From Buxus sempervirens (Eukaryota > Streptophyta > Magnoliopsida > Buxales > Buxaceae), in contig OX387184.1 of NCBI GenBank assembly GCA_947561395.2, positions 16,472,205-16,536,204 of the forward strand: a stretch of 64,000 nucleotides of DNA. Direction: 5' to 3'. Every line of letters starts with the position of its first letter. The stretch's first letter is position 1. Below the pieces are notes generated by a model that was given only the letters and a program-made list of their open reading frames with translations, was not told the origin of the DNA and did not search any database. The translations under genes were made by a program, and so were the position numbers. Below, one piece after another: positions 34,384-46,699 of this stretch.

Positions 34384-34993
34384 GCGCGATTTCGGTGTTT
34401 CGTTATTCCGACATTTGTTCTACGGCGAATAATTTTTTAAGAAAGAAAGGACAGACAGACCACACCCACGCACCCGTCCCTTCCGACGCCGATCTGTCCG
34501 AGAAAATCGGGTTCTCCTATTTTCAGGCACAAATTTACTAGCCCCAGAAACCAAATGACAAAAATGCCCCGCTCTTCTAAGTTGAACGAGGAAAGAGCGT
34601 TGTCCATATTTGTCATTTAATGTTCGGAATCAAATATCAAACATCAAACGATACCTGGAAATAGCAGTACCCCACCTCGGAAAAAGGAAATCTAGGTGTG
34701 AGGTCTTATATACACACAGGCTGTGACTTGTACGAAAATAGAAGATATGGTTCCTGCCAGATCAAGTTGGGTTCCGTCCACAGATAAGGAGCAGACCAGC
34801 TGGTAATCGGTTACCGTTGAAGTGTTTTGACCAGAAATACCGATGATTTAGACGGTGATGAAGTGTAATAACAGAATTTCTTTTCTGTAGCGAAGGAACA
34901 GGGAGGTGGTGGTGGTGGTAGGCCGTGTAAAGGCCAAAAATAGGAAAATATGAGTTGAAATCGTCTGTCATATTTCCCTGATTTGCTTCTTGA

Positions 34994-35123
34994 TGTGGCC
35001 GTGAGATGCTATCATGTAGAGCATATTACATCTACTGATTTTTCATGTGAGGCCTACTTTATAACATATGAAATATTGTCACTAGCTATGAGATGCTCTA
35101 CATGACAGTATCTCACGGCCACA
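34994..35123. mobile_element. Short foldback MITE (130 bp)
   Basis: TGTGGCCGTGAGATGCTATC at 34994 and, inverted, TGTGGCCGTGAGATACTGTC from 35123 pair over ~38 bp, continuing through ATGTAGAGCAT. The centre is AT-rich. A diverged ATCTCACGG end near 38050 may be another member. No clear target duplication, and the superfamily is unassigned. Confidence 0.6.
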
Positions 35124-35546
35124 ACAGAAAACATTTCAAAGAATATAACTGACGAATTTCTTTCAGAAAAGAAGAAAAACAGCATAAACATAGACGGGCC
35201 AGTGTTGGAACTGTAAACTCCAAAAAGAGGAATGAAAATTGTGGGTGAGGATTGGTGGGTCCCATAGTGTAATCATATCGCATCGAGTTACGCATTTTTT
35301 AAAAATTAAAACAAAATGACCAATATCTTTCCCGTGTGTTGTTTCTTGTTGTCACGCTTTGCATCTTTGAATGAGCTTTTTGATACCCAAGTAGGGGCCT
35401 ATTAATGCAAGGTTGAATTGTCGTGGGGCTTCATGATTTGTAGACCAAGTAAAGATTTTTACTTTACATCTTATTTTTCTCAATATCATTCTTAGAAAAT
35501 AATTTGAAATTTTGTAGAAAATCAATAGAAATGCATTTGGTATGTA

Positions 35547-35580
35547 CTAGCGAAAAGCATGCGCTACGCACGTGTTAAAA
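35547..35580 (-). mobile_element. Helitron-like 3' terminus (minus strand)
   Basis: Read on the minus strand the end is ACGTGCGTAGCGCATGC, then TTTTCG and CTAG followed by T. The GCG-TAG-CGC stem-loop and CTAG end are classic for plant Helitrons. The matching 5' TC end was not found downstream, so only the terminus is claimed. Confidence 0.45.
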
Positions 35581-36235
35581 AGAATAAGAAAGAGGCTACC
35601 AGCATCTCTGATCTCCCTAGGCGTGACCATAATGGTTTCCTCTCGCTTTGGAATGTTTAGATTGAGCCATAACTATCACACATCCTTGCCATAGAGCGAA
35701 TGGACCGTTACCACAGCACCACGAGTATGCAATGATCTGCAAGGGGACTGGCTTGAGACCTTTAGACTAACCTTGCATGCAGGGGATTTGATCAAACGAC
35801 CTCAACCTCCTAACAACCCACAAGACTATTGGGCCACCACAACCCTAGTTTATTCTTATATAATTCACTCTTCCATAACTTCCTATTTTTTATTTTTTAT
35901 TTACTCTTCCACAAGTCTTATCCTTAAGCCATTTCACCCTTCTTTTAACACTTATCTTTCAAATAATTGAATGTATCATGGGGCCTTTGACCCACAAAAT
36001 GATTGGACTAACGGAAGTAAGAAAAAGGTGACAAGAAATGGAGAAATGATGTATGACACCTTATGTAAAGCGTTATTGGAATTTGTGGTATCTTATTCGC
36101 AAACGTGTAAATCTCTACTGCCGACAACCCATCATGTAAACCGCCCTTTAACTCGTAGGGAAGGCAAAATTTGAACCCAAGAGTCCAACACCTTCTAATG
36201 AGATGGAATTGTGTGAACCCAGACCGTCCAAAGCT

Positions 36236-38372
36236 TGCCCAACCCAACCTAAATTAGAGCCCGAACTCAGCATATAATATGGGTTAGGGTTTGGGCTAGG
36301 CTTCACTTGGACTAAAGTTAAGTTTGGGCTGTGTTTTCGCTCATGCTATATAACCTGAAAAGTCAGCTTAGGTCAATTTAGTTATCTTCTTAAACATACA
36401 TACATATACATATATATACTAGGTGGGGAGAGGCACGTGCATGTTGCAATATTGGCTTATTTATAATATAAAAAAAAACTGTTAGCTAGACAAAAACGAA
36501 GGATATAAGGACAGTATTTAACCGTTAAACAAGTCTTAGTGATTTGAATAACTGGATTTGGTTAATTTCTATTGTGTCTTTTTGGATTTGTGGCTTTTCA
36601 TATGGCGTAATAATATGGTGATAACTTTTAATGGAATAACTTGGAAGTATTTATTCTTAAATGTTATTTTTTGTTCCTACTTAAGCGCATGATAGTGGAA
36701 TAATTTCAAACTAATTATTCTTAAATATTTTATCACTATTTAGTTGAAACATATAAAACTTTCTCCAAATAAGAATTTATAGCTTAAGAATGATAACGTC
36801 TATGATATCTGGGTGAGATAGAAACAGCTCTTCATATTTATTTATATGACAAAATGAAGTTCATCATTTATTTTTAGGTTAAAGGATGTAATAGTAGTTC
36901 AATAACTAAAATTTCATTAATGAGAGACCTTGAACACTAATATGATATGTTGGGTATAAAATAACACACCCAATCACCTAATTATTATTAATTAAAAATT
37001 AGTGAAACTTTTTAAAATAAATAAAAATGACTTTAACTTATTATTCATAGCGAATTTCTTCCAACAATACCCTTGAAAGATTTGTTTACCTACAATAAAA
37101 AACAAGTTTCTTAAGGGTACTTTTGGAAATTCTTCCAAAAATACCCTCAAAAAGACTTGTAAACTTCACTTGTAGCAAAATGAGTGAAAAGGTTTTCAAA
37201 GTCTTTTGAGGGTATTTTTTAGAAGAAATTCTTTGTGAACATTAAAATGACATTATTTTTCAATTATTTTTAAAAATCATCATTAATTCTCAATTACCAA
37301 GAAATGGATGACTATATCTGAACTATATTGAAAAATATCAATGTTACGATAAAAAGTCAAACAAAGCGGCGCATTAAATGTGTCATTCAATTCTTGTAAT
37401 CAAGAAACAATGATACATTTTTAAAATAATTAAAAATGAGTTTTAATTTAATGTGCACAAAAATTTCTTCCAAAAATATCTTAAAAAAAACTGGTAAACC
37501 TAATGTTTCTCGTTTGTTAAAAAAATTTATTAAAGCCATTTATGGAATAAACACTCGTTCTTAATTATTTCTTTAAATTATCACTATTTCTAAATTACCA
37601 AAAATTAAAATTGAACCTAAATTATTTTAGGAAAAACCACTAGAAACCAATTATCCCAAATGCGTTTCTCTTTTTCGAACTATAATACTAATTAAAACGT
37701 TCGAATCAGTGCCTTTTGTAAAGGAATAATTTTATAATGTATTTTATATAATTTATAATTGACTAAAGGACAAAAATCAAATAAGATGTTTGGTGCGATT
37801 TGTACGTTTATAAGGGTAATAGATATAAGTATATGTGTGTGCTATGTATACCATTATTTTTTGTTCCTTTTTTACACTTTTTCAGTTATATAATCAACTA
37901 TAAAACATGAATCTATTAACACGGATAACAAATTTGTGAATATTTCCTTAAATAAATAATTTAAAGGTGATTGTTATATATACACGTAGGGGATGAAATT
38001 TTCTGCTATGTTTAAGTGAAAACACTAACCATAAGATACTTCATATGACACCATCTCACGGTCAAAGCAGAGAGCAATTTACTAAAACATAGTGAAAGAT
38101 TTCATTTCATAGACATAAACACCATGCTAAAATGAAAATGATATTTCAATTTTTGCATTAGTAGCAAAAAAAAAATTTTTTTATTCGAAAATTTACAATT
38201 TATTTGGGCCAACTTGAACCCAACACAAATTCAAATAATAATGTTTTGATTAGGTTTGGATTTAATGAGTCTGGGTCAAGGAATGCCAAGGGTGAGTTTG
38301 GACCAGTAAATTTTAGGTTGGATTAAGCATTAATTCATCATAATCCGACCCAACGCGCCCTAGTTATAGGTG
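36236..38372. repeat. Dispersed repeat copy A, interrupted by a Helitron
   Basis: Both ends match copy B at 48818-49497: left part AGAGCCCGAACTCAG... through CTCATGCTATATAACC, right part TCAACTATAAAACAT... through CATCATAATCCGACCCAAC. The middle 36419-37823 is a separate insertion. Termini rich in CCCAACCC suggest an old non-autonomous DNA transposon. No coding content. Confidence 0.6.
36419..37823 (-). mobile_element. Non-autonomous Helitron, 1405 bp
   Basis: On the minus strand it starts TCTATTACCCTTATAAACGT at 37823 and ends with CACCTAG at 36419, between host A (36418) and T (37824), the Helitron target. A GCACGTGC palindrome lies ~15 bp before the 3' end. Removing it rejoins the two halves of the dispersed repeat that is uninterrupted at 48818-49497. 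AT-rich, with no RepHel frame. Confidence 0.65.
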
Positions 38373-38656
38373 TAGAATAAGCCGAGTGATCTGGGCTCAA
38401 GCCCAGGCCGCAATATCGATGGCTGTATCTTTTTTCATTCAGAAAACCTATTTTTTGATCTGAGATAGAGTAAGAAAAGAATCAGAGAGTAGAAGAAAAG
38501 TAGAAACTTTTAAACGTTTTACCTGCAAACAACAGTCCTCCTACGAAATCGAAGCTGAAGTCCATGATGCAAACGGAAGAAAATCAGCTTTATTTGCCAT
38601 TCTGATTAAGGGTTTTCTCGGTGAGTCGAATCATTTTTGGAGATTTTGAAGGAGAC

Positions 38657-41600
38657 ATGCAAGTATCCAGATGGAGAAACGTCTTCATATTTAAGAATTC
38701 CTTCTTCCCCTCTTCCAACTTGGCTTCGTTTCATTCAACTCCTGCATTTCTGGATAGACGGAAAAGTAAATGGAATTTCGTGGTAGTTATTTATTTTTTC
38801 TTTTTTTAATTCTTGCCGATTTTATTTTTCCTTCGCTATTTGATCTGCTGTTATTTATTCTCCATTTCAATCAGACCTGTACCTGTAAATTTCCAAATTT
38901 TTTGCTTTTGTAATCTGGGATAATAGCAATAAATGTACCTGTCTTTTTTTATTTAGTATGTTCACTGTCAGGAATTTCCTCATGTAATTTAATTAAAGTG
39001 AAGTTCAAAATTATGAAATATCAAGCTTAAGCTTTTGAATAAATGCAGGTGTTCTTCGCTACAACGTTTGACTTTTATGCTTTGGGAAGTTGTTTGGGCA
39101 AGACTTGCCTGCCTCTGTGAATCAGATCATGTTATATCTGTTAGGTCAACTTTTGTGCCTGAGAGAAAATTTCTGGTGTTAAGTTCATAATTAGGTTATT
39201 GTGGTCTTAATACGAGCTTAAAAGTTGTATATGATTTTGGTAAGTGAAAGGCTAAAGGACATGAGAATGTAATTGGGAAAAGAAATTTGAAATCTTACGA
39301 GTTTAACTAGATAGGCTTTTGATTGGCTGGAGTAGTGAAACATAATTATGATTTTGACACTAAATAGTATCCTTGATAGATTAATTTTGTTACAGTACTT
39401 TTCATGTTTACTTTCTTGCCTTGCACTTAATACCGTCAGCTGTTAGCTTTGATTTGCTTGTATACTCCACAAAAGCTGTTAATGATCGTGATTTGTGTTT
39501 TTTTCTTTCTTGGTTACTTGTTTCATTGGCACAACCATATTTGCATTTTGACAAACATCAAATTATTAACATGTTTGCAGGATGCACAAAAGGGTCAACA
39601 ACCATCAAAGGTATGAAAGTTCTGGTCCCTTTTAGATTAAGTTTATTTAAATTTTTGAATTGCTACTTGTTATTATATTTAAAACTGCATTAATTACTCC
39701 ATATGGTCAAGTTCCGAATTTCATTTCTACAATGACCCTCATAACTCTGTGTGCTGTATATTTCCCACGACCAACCATTAAGGCACCCCACATATCCCAT
39801 ACAGGCTCCTATTAGAATTTCAATGTTATTAAGATCCTTTATAATGATTATTTTGAGAAATTAGCATCTCCAGTTGTTTCTCTTTTGGATGTTTATGTTT
39901 TGGACTCTAACCAGGATCCAAGAGTGTGAATCCATAGATTCATGGTTCAAGGCTCATACTGAAAGGCCCAATTCAAGTATGGAGTTTCTGTTCTGAGTTC
40001 TGAAAAATATGAAAATCTAAGGCCCTGCACATGATCAATGAATTTGTATTGATAACCATCCTCAAGAAAGCTAATAAATGTATTAAACATGAGAAGGGAA
40101 GGAAGCACAAAGCTATTTCTCCCTTTTGGTCATGAAATAATTGCAGTGGTAATTTCTTTTTTGGTGGATTGAAATAGAGCTATTTCTCCCACTGGTCATG
40201 AAAGAGGAGGAGGCTTTATGTCAGATTTGACATAGAGTGTCAAATCTGACAAGTATCTGGCTCGGAGCTTAATTTTCAAGTATCCATGCAAGTGGATTAT
40301 GGATGCTTTTTCGACCCCATGCTTTTAAGTTACCGTTAAACTTTTAGACGCTCAATACCAAGCTCTATCAATTATCTGTTCTTTTTTTCCCCTTAAGCTT
40401 CTTTGATACAGTACATCTTGAATCCAGAATTACATCAGATATGCAATTCGTCAAAAGCGTGCCGATGCAAAAAAAGCGCTGAAGGATCTTCTGTATAAAG
40501 GGTACTCCAAGTTTCAGGTAGGCTTTCTGCAACCTCTGAGGACTTGAAAGGATCTAGAGTTCAAATGATAATACTTTTTTTCAATTTCTTCAATCCAAAT
40601 GTTAACTTCTTATTGAAAGTTATGAAATGAAGATATCTTATACAAACATTGAATTATTTCAGATAGACTTTTTGGAGTTCTTGTTATTATCATAGACCTT
40701 AAAGGCACTTGTCCCATAAATTTTGGGGTTTGCAATTAAAATATTCATTTGGACCTGTATTCTCAATTAATGCATATGGTTCATTTGATCTTATAAATTC
40801 ATGTTATTTGTCTTATTCTATTTTACATAAATTTGTGTTTTATTTTGTTCTTGGACTTATTTTTTTGAGTCTGGCTTTCTTATCCAGGAGGATGAACCAA
40901 CATGGAAATGTTATCGTGCAAGCACTAATAAGCAATATCGACCAAATAAGGCTCGTAATGCTGGACAGGGCCACCAAAATGGAAGAAAACGTGAGTTTTG
41001 TTTTGTCAGATATTTTAAACCTATTTCCTTTATTGTGAGGAAATCTTGGAAGAAGCAATGGAAAACAGGGCCATAGTGTAAAATTTCATTATAGAAATAA
41101 ACCAAACTATACAAAGCGGATACGTAAGGTATATATATTGGCTAATAAGGGAAGTGACTGGAATTAATAATCTTTTCTATGATAACCTCTGTCGTAGTAT
41201 TGTATGTGGTACTGACCAAGCTCATAATGAAAATCGTTTATATCTATGGGCACTTGATTTTGGAAATAGGTGAGATGACTTGCCTCTGCTCGTTTCTCAA
41301 GGATGTAGCAAGTCAGTTTTGATTTCTCACTAAACAACTTTTGGTAATCTGTAGTAAAACCAGCAGGCATGGAGCTTTATCATCATGCAACTCAAGAGTC
41401 ATAATGATCCTTTTTTCTTTTTTTCCCTCATAAGAACTCTCCAAACACTTTTTCAAATCTGGGGATCTGCTGAAGCATCCAACTCAATCCATAGAGGGAG
41501 ATTCTGAATTTATTTATGGTGCCTTGTAAAAAGGTTTGACACTACCCACCAATCCCATCATCCATTGAAAAACCCTATCTGCTTCCAGCTTCACTATTTT

Positions 41601-44478
41601 GGTTTTTTTTTAATGGACATTAATTGTCTGCTGAAACAACTTTGCGTTGTCCTCTCTCTATCTACATGATTGGGGAGGATAGAGGGGATAAAAGACCCAT
41701 TTTGTCCTCTAAATCACAACTAGAAGTTCCTTCCAGAGGTCCAGCATCATCAATTCTATTCACCACAAGCACTCTTTGTTCTGTGTCTGAATTTTCTTCT
41801 TTTAACATTATGAGCTACTTACAAGAAACTTCCAAAAAAAAGTGTGGAGTCCTACAATTAACATGCCAGGTCCACAAACCATCAATTTCCATTAACATGT
41901 TCTCATTTCTCAAACCTGAAAGGCAAGAGATTCTACAGCATCCACCATTTACAAGATAATAGTAATTTCGCTGGAGCTGATTTCTAAATAACTTTATTGA
42001 ATTCCACACTGAATTTTGTGAGATGAGGAACCTTTTGAAATTAGCGTGGGAAGATCCTGGTTATTGGATCAGATAAAGGAAATCACTTGCCAAAACTCTC
42101 AAATAAGTTGACCACTTAAAACTATATGTTATTGCTTCCAAATGATGGTGAGTAAATATAAAACAAGAAGAATGGGAATAACTAGTCTGAAGCTGCCTTT
42201 CATGTTAGACATGATGTGGGATTGCAAAGAATCGTTGGTGTCAATAGGTGCATCACTTCTTTTTGAGCCCTCGCTTAGGTCCATAGCTGACAGATTTTAT
42301 GTTTCTCCCTGCTTGATTCTCAGGTAAGCATAGAAAAGGGAGCTTCTCTGATGATGATTCTGATGAGAATCAGGAGACCATATTTCGAGCAACATTTGGA
42401 GGCAGGTGTTATTCTTGGTCTTTTGGGGAATGGGGCAACTCCCATTTCCAGAGTTCAACTTCTGGATTTGAATGGAGAGACCAAACAAACAGGACAAACA
42501 ATTATAGAAATTGGGACAGTAGCAGCGAAACTGACTCTGATGATGAGTCATTTGAAATAGGATCATACTCTGACAGAAAAGTGCTTGGGCTGCCTCTCAG
42601 AGGCCCCTTGAAGATTGGAGAGGTCAAAGCTGCGTAAGTGTTTTGCTGCCTTTATGCTCATTGACGGTCCTGCCTCCATCTTCCCTTTTTACATTGGTGA
42701 AGCTTTCTTCTTTTATGTTTCTTGCACTTTTAGATTCTACAAATTGTCATGTTATTTTTCGTCCTTTCAGTTTTCATTCATCAGCTTTAAAGTGGCATCC
42801 TGATAAGCATCAGGGCTCTTCACAGGTCAGCTTCTAAATGTTCTCTTTTACATGTTGCATTTTTTTAAATTGATTGAAGCAATGAAAACGAATGAGACTT
42901 TTAGTATAACTTACTATTGGGTTTTATCAGCAATTAAACATGTCCAACTGGTATAATGGATATTTAAAAAATCAGTGAAGCATGCATCTAGTAAAAGCTT
43001 TAGCCGGATAATCACAATATGCAATGGACCTCCCTTTAGTGAAGCAATGCCTAGGTGTTGCAAGCCTACAACACGTATGGAATAAAATGAATATTTATTG
43101 TTTTTATCTAAACCTATGCATATTTACATACATGTTAAGAATGTATTTGTAAGTGATAGATGAAGACAAAAATGTTTTTGAGCCATGACATGTCACAATT
43201 TGGATGCAAGAATTATGATACAATAGGTTATAAACCAGTACAATAAGTTACCAAAAAGGCAGCCCATGTATCCATGGCCTAAATGCAAGATGATATTCAT
43301 CAAAAGATCATTCTCATCAGAAAACACTAATTATAAGTAATATAGACATCTTTATGAAGATAATAATTTAGAAACAGTAGAAACTGAGATCAAGTTAGGG
43401 TAGACCTCAAGTTAAAAGGATATAAACTGAAAGGGGACAGGAAGAGAAGAAGAAGAAGGAAACGGATTTAGAAAGAAAAAAAGGCGTCAGCAACCAGTAG
43501 ACATGGATGGTTGTCATTTTGGCTTTGTTGTGGAAAACAACTTCTTCTTCTTTCTTGTGTGTGTGTTTGGGGGGTGCGGCGGGGGGCGGCGTTGGGGGGG
43601 TTGTTTGGATCAGAAAAATAGTATGTTAGTTGTGTGTGTGCTGCTGGTTATCCAAAACATTTAATTAATGGGTGTATTTGCGATTATATAATTCTAGCAC
43701 TTACTATGTTGATGGTGAAAGCAATTCAGTAAATACACTCACAGTTGATATGAATGTGGGAATTGTGGTCAGTTCCAAAAGCTCCATCAGGCTGCTTGTG
43801 GAGCCAACCAAGTTGGGAACATAACTATATCAATGATATCTATGTGGTTTGAAATATTTCTGTATCTAATAAAATGCCCTTGACCTTTACACCTGAAAAT
43901 TCATGGATAACCCTAGTTTCCCTGCCCTCAGTTTGATACACAAAAAGACCATCTATACTCAGTTCAAGGATCATGACGCATCTGACTGGTGGCTCATTGA
44001 ATGACAATTGAATATCTGAACATCTGCCTATTCAATAATTCATCGCTCAATCCCACTTTACCAGATTGTAATGAGTCTTGATACTCACCTAATACTTATT
44101 TGTTGCTTGAACTGGTTTATAAAAATGTTAGATTAGTGTTGAACATATGGATTGACCTGATCTACTGAAAATTTCCATTATTTTTTCAACTTTTCTTTTT
44201 AAATAAATGTGATACTCAAGATTTGGACTTGTAAAACCTCAGTGTTTAATTCTGGGATGAAATATTATTATTAGATGTGCTATTTGATGTGCCTGAGTTT
44301 TGTTTACATTCAGATTTCAAGTTATTATAAATGATTCTGTATATTTTTTTGTTGTTCAACTCTTGTAAGGTACCTTGTTTTTTATGTGTTTTTGAGAGAA
44401 CAGGCAATGGCAGCTGAGAAATTCAAAGTCTGCGTTAATGCATACAAGTCTTTATGCACTGCTCTCTCCTCTGGTTAG
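38657..44478 (+). CDS. J-domain (DnaJ/Hsp40-like) protein, probably organellar, seven exons, 261 aa
   Basis: J proteins stimulate Hsp70 ATPase through the HPD motif. Exons: 38657-38779, 39581-39610, 40428-40517, 40888-40990, 42324-42633, 42771-42825, 44404-44478. All borders are GT-AG and the total is 786 nt, 262 codons with stop. Start MQVSRWRNVFIFKNSFFPSS is basic and hydroxylated, followed by FHSTP, a likely mitochondrial (or plastid) presequence. Middle: NYIRYAIRQKRADAKKALKD, then a Ser/Asp-rich linker. The J domain is at the C-terminus: LGLPLRGPLKIGEVKAAFHS, then ALKWHPDKHQG with HPD, then AEKFKVCVNAYKSL. The domain is split by two introns. Family: plant chaperone DnaJ-domain superfamily proteins with a C-terminal J domain. 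The client is unknown. Introns 4 and 6 exceed 1.3 kb. Confidence 0.9.
43555..43605 (+). repeat. GT run and G-rich tract in intron 6 of the J-protein gene
   Basis: TGTGTGTGTG is followed by G6, G6 and G7 runs separated by GC-rich linkers. It has only three long G runs plus GG pairs, so a quadruplex is possible but not required. Confidence 0.5.
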
Positions 44479-45345
44479 CAAAGAATACTTGACAACAAAG
44501 TAGGCGTTATGTTCTGATGGAGGTACTAGGAATGAAATTCTGTATAATTGGATTCATTTATTTATTAGTTTTCACCTTTCCAAGTCCCAAACCTTCTGAT
44601 ATTCCATTTGAACATTTTATACTCGAAAGGCCCTATTGTTTCCAGGCCTCATTTTGTTCTGTAATGTGGAAGCCCTAAATTATGATGATCAAATTATCTG
44701 GCAGCAATCAAAATTTTCAAATAACTGCAATTAAAATAAAATTTGCCTTTGGGCATCCTATTTTATATATTTTTTTGGTCTGTGTTAAAGCCATTAGTTA
44801 CCACTCTTGCTAAGTTTAATTTATAATTTGAAAACCCAAAAGAATTAGTAGGAAAGGTAAGAGATATCCATGGCCCACACCAATGTGTCTGTAGGTGATA
44901 CAGCTCGATGGGGTCCGATCAGGCGCTGTCTGGACTGAGTGTACCATTATTATTAATTGCTGCGGTCGTCAGCCATTGCTGCAGTCGAAGTCCTTGAAAA
45001 TTCAACATTTTCATCGTCTTCCATCTCCTGCTATTCAAATTTCAAATTTCGAATCTTAAATTTTAAAAAGTTTTGTAATTCCACATCAACTTTAATTTCT
45101 TGTCTCCTTGCAATTCAAAGCTTGAGGTCCAATGACCCACATGCTTCTCTTGATCCAAAATTTGAAAAATCAAACGATAACTAACAAAAATTAAAAAAAA
45201 ACTTCCACTTTCCAATTCTCATTGAACAAAAAGAAATCCAAATTTAAAATTTTTCAATTTTCTTTTTGGGTTTTTCTACAATGCCATATTCTTTGAAATC
45301 CAGACACTTTTACATGGATTACAGCAAGTGATTCCATTTCGAGCT
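44479..45345. other. Non-coding spacer between convergent genes
   Basis: The 3' flank of the J-protein gene and the 3' flank of the minus-strand membrane-protein gene face each other here. AT-rich, with nothing further recognised. Confidence 0.5.
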
Positions 45346-45900
45346 CTAGAAACAAAGAAGAACAACAGAGGAAGCAACCATGAACCCAAAAGTAAAGATC
45401 AAGAAGCCAAAATGCAAAGCCCAGTTCCTCTTAAACTTGCCAAAATAACTCTCAGGCGGCTCCTGATAATGTATCTCGAAGTCATCCCCCATCAGCTCAC
45501 GCTGATCTCCTCCTTCAGTACTGCTCCTCATCTTGATCTGCCTCAACCTCTCTGTTGCCAGCCCCAGAGTGAGCTTGTGACACCTCCTCTGGTACTTGAA
45601 CCCATTGATGCACCTCAAGGTCTGGGCGACAGAGACATAGAAGATGAGGTGGGCGAGGGAGAGAAGGCCAATGGGTATCCAACAGTGTCTGCATTGCAGA
45701 CGAGGAGACTGTACCTGCGCCATGAAGACAACGGCCAAGAAGAGGAAGAAGAAGTGGAAGAACTTCCAGAGCTCCTTCTTCTGGAGATCAACAGCTCGTT
45801 TCTTCTCCAGGGTTTTCTCGAAGTGGAGCTGGATTATTGTGTTGATAGCCTGCAGTGCTGTTTCTTTCGGGATGATTTGCTGCTGATCGTAGTCTGCCAT
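45346..45900 (-). CDS. Small multi-pass membrane protein of unknown function, single exon, 184 aa
   Basis: Start chosen at 45900 (MADYDQQQIIPKETALQAIN); an in-frame Met 14 codons earlier (45942) is possible but less typical. Residues ~1-45 are soluble, with KTLEKKRAVDLQKKELWKF. Hydrophobic helices follow: FFHFFFLFLAVVFMAQ (~48-63), WIPIGLLSLAHLIFYVSV (~74-91), and a C-terminal helix WALHFGFLIFTFGFMVASSV (~160-180). Between them is a conserved-looking loop, QTLRCINGFKYQRRCHKL. I recognise it as a plant-specific conserved membrane protein but know of no assigned function. A minus-strand TATAAATA at 46204-46211 may be its promoter. Isolated, with no operon-like partner. Confidence 0.8.
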   Translation of the reverse strand: MADYDQQQIIPKETALQAINTIIQLHFEKTLEKKRAVDLQKKELWKFFHFFFLFLAVVFMAQVQSPRLQCRHCWIPIGLLSLAHLIFYVSVAQTLRCINGFKYQRRCHKLTLGLATERLRQIKMRSSTEGGDQRELMGDDFEIHYQEPPESYFGKFKRNWALHFGFLIFTFGFMVASSVVLLCF

Positions 45901-46203
45901 GGCTTTTGCCTCCCTTATGGCCTTATCCCCCCACAACCCCACCCACCAGTGTCTTATTAAGAAGATGTGGGGTTGAGCTGCAGAAGCACGAGACCCAACC
46001 CCAACAATTGACCTTAAAGAGACTTCGACGGCAGTGATTCAGTTCGGGCCTGATCGTGTGGCATAAGCGAGGTTAGCGAACCCGAGGCTGCAAACAAAGC
46101 TGCACAGTACAGTGCAGTGCATGGAACGAAGAGCTGATGAAGACGATGACTCCGGAGTCATGATTGAGGAAGAGAAGCTCCCATGTGATGTGGGGCCCGT
46201 GCG

Positions 46204-46211
46204 TATTTATA
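46204..46211 (-). promoter_or_regulatory. TATA box, probably of the 184-aa membrane-protein gene
   Basis: TATAAATA on the minus strand, 304 bp upstream of the chosen ATG. This would imply a ~270-nt 5' UTR, or an intron in it. Confidence 0.4.
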
Positions 46212-46335
46212 CGATGTTTTGATCCGTTCACATGTTTGCACTTCGAGAATAGAGACTCCTCACAGACTTGGCCTCGTCGATGCATGTGCCACTTATAGAG
46301 GTTTGAGCCAGTTTGTAAAATAAGCAAGTTAAGAT

Positions 46336-46362
46336 TGGTTTGGTTTGGTTTGGTTTGGTTTG
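46336..46362 (+). repeat. (GGTTT)n microsatellite
   Basis: About five GGTTT units. Not a telomere repeat (TTTAGGG). Confidence 0.8.
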
Positions 46363-46479
46363 ATTTGGTCGGAAGGTTTAAGAAGAGATTAAGCATGGCC
46401 TGGGAGGGCCCTGAATCTGCTAGAGCTTTACGCTGGAAGATCAGCTAGAGCCTCTACAGATTTTTGCCATGTGTCCCTA

Positions 46480-46690
46480 ATTTATTATTGGCTACAACCA
46501 AATTAATCACTGGGTACAACTCACTTATCAAGGGTACAACATAATTTAGCATAGGATATAACTCAACTCATCATGGGTACAACCCAATGTACATATCATA
46601 GGGTATAACTCAACTTATCATGGATACAATCTCATTCATCATGGGGGGACAACCCAACTTATCATTGGATACAACCCGTTTCATCATGAT
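46480..46690. repeat. Degenerate tandem repeat of ~22-28 bp
   Basis: About eight units on the theme CTTATCATGGGTACAACCCAA, alternating with GGGTATAACTCAA variants. Non-coding. It lies between the membrane-protein gene and the repeat-rich spacer. Confidence 0.7.
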
Positions 46691-46699
46691 AGATTAGTA

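Noticed and set aside
43565-43605. G-quadruplex
   Set aside because: Only three runs of three or more G; suggestive but not meeting the four-run rule.
45328-45960. 210-aa plus-strand frame
   Set aside because: Antisense shadow of the small membrane-protein gene. The minus-strand protein has clear helices and a family look; this one does not.
46336-46362. Interstitial telomere repeat
   Set aside because: Unit is GGTTT, not TTTAGGG; an ordinary microsatellite.
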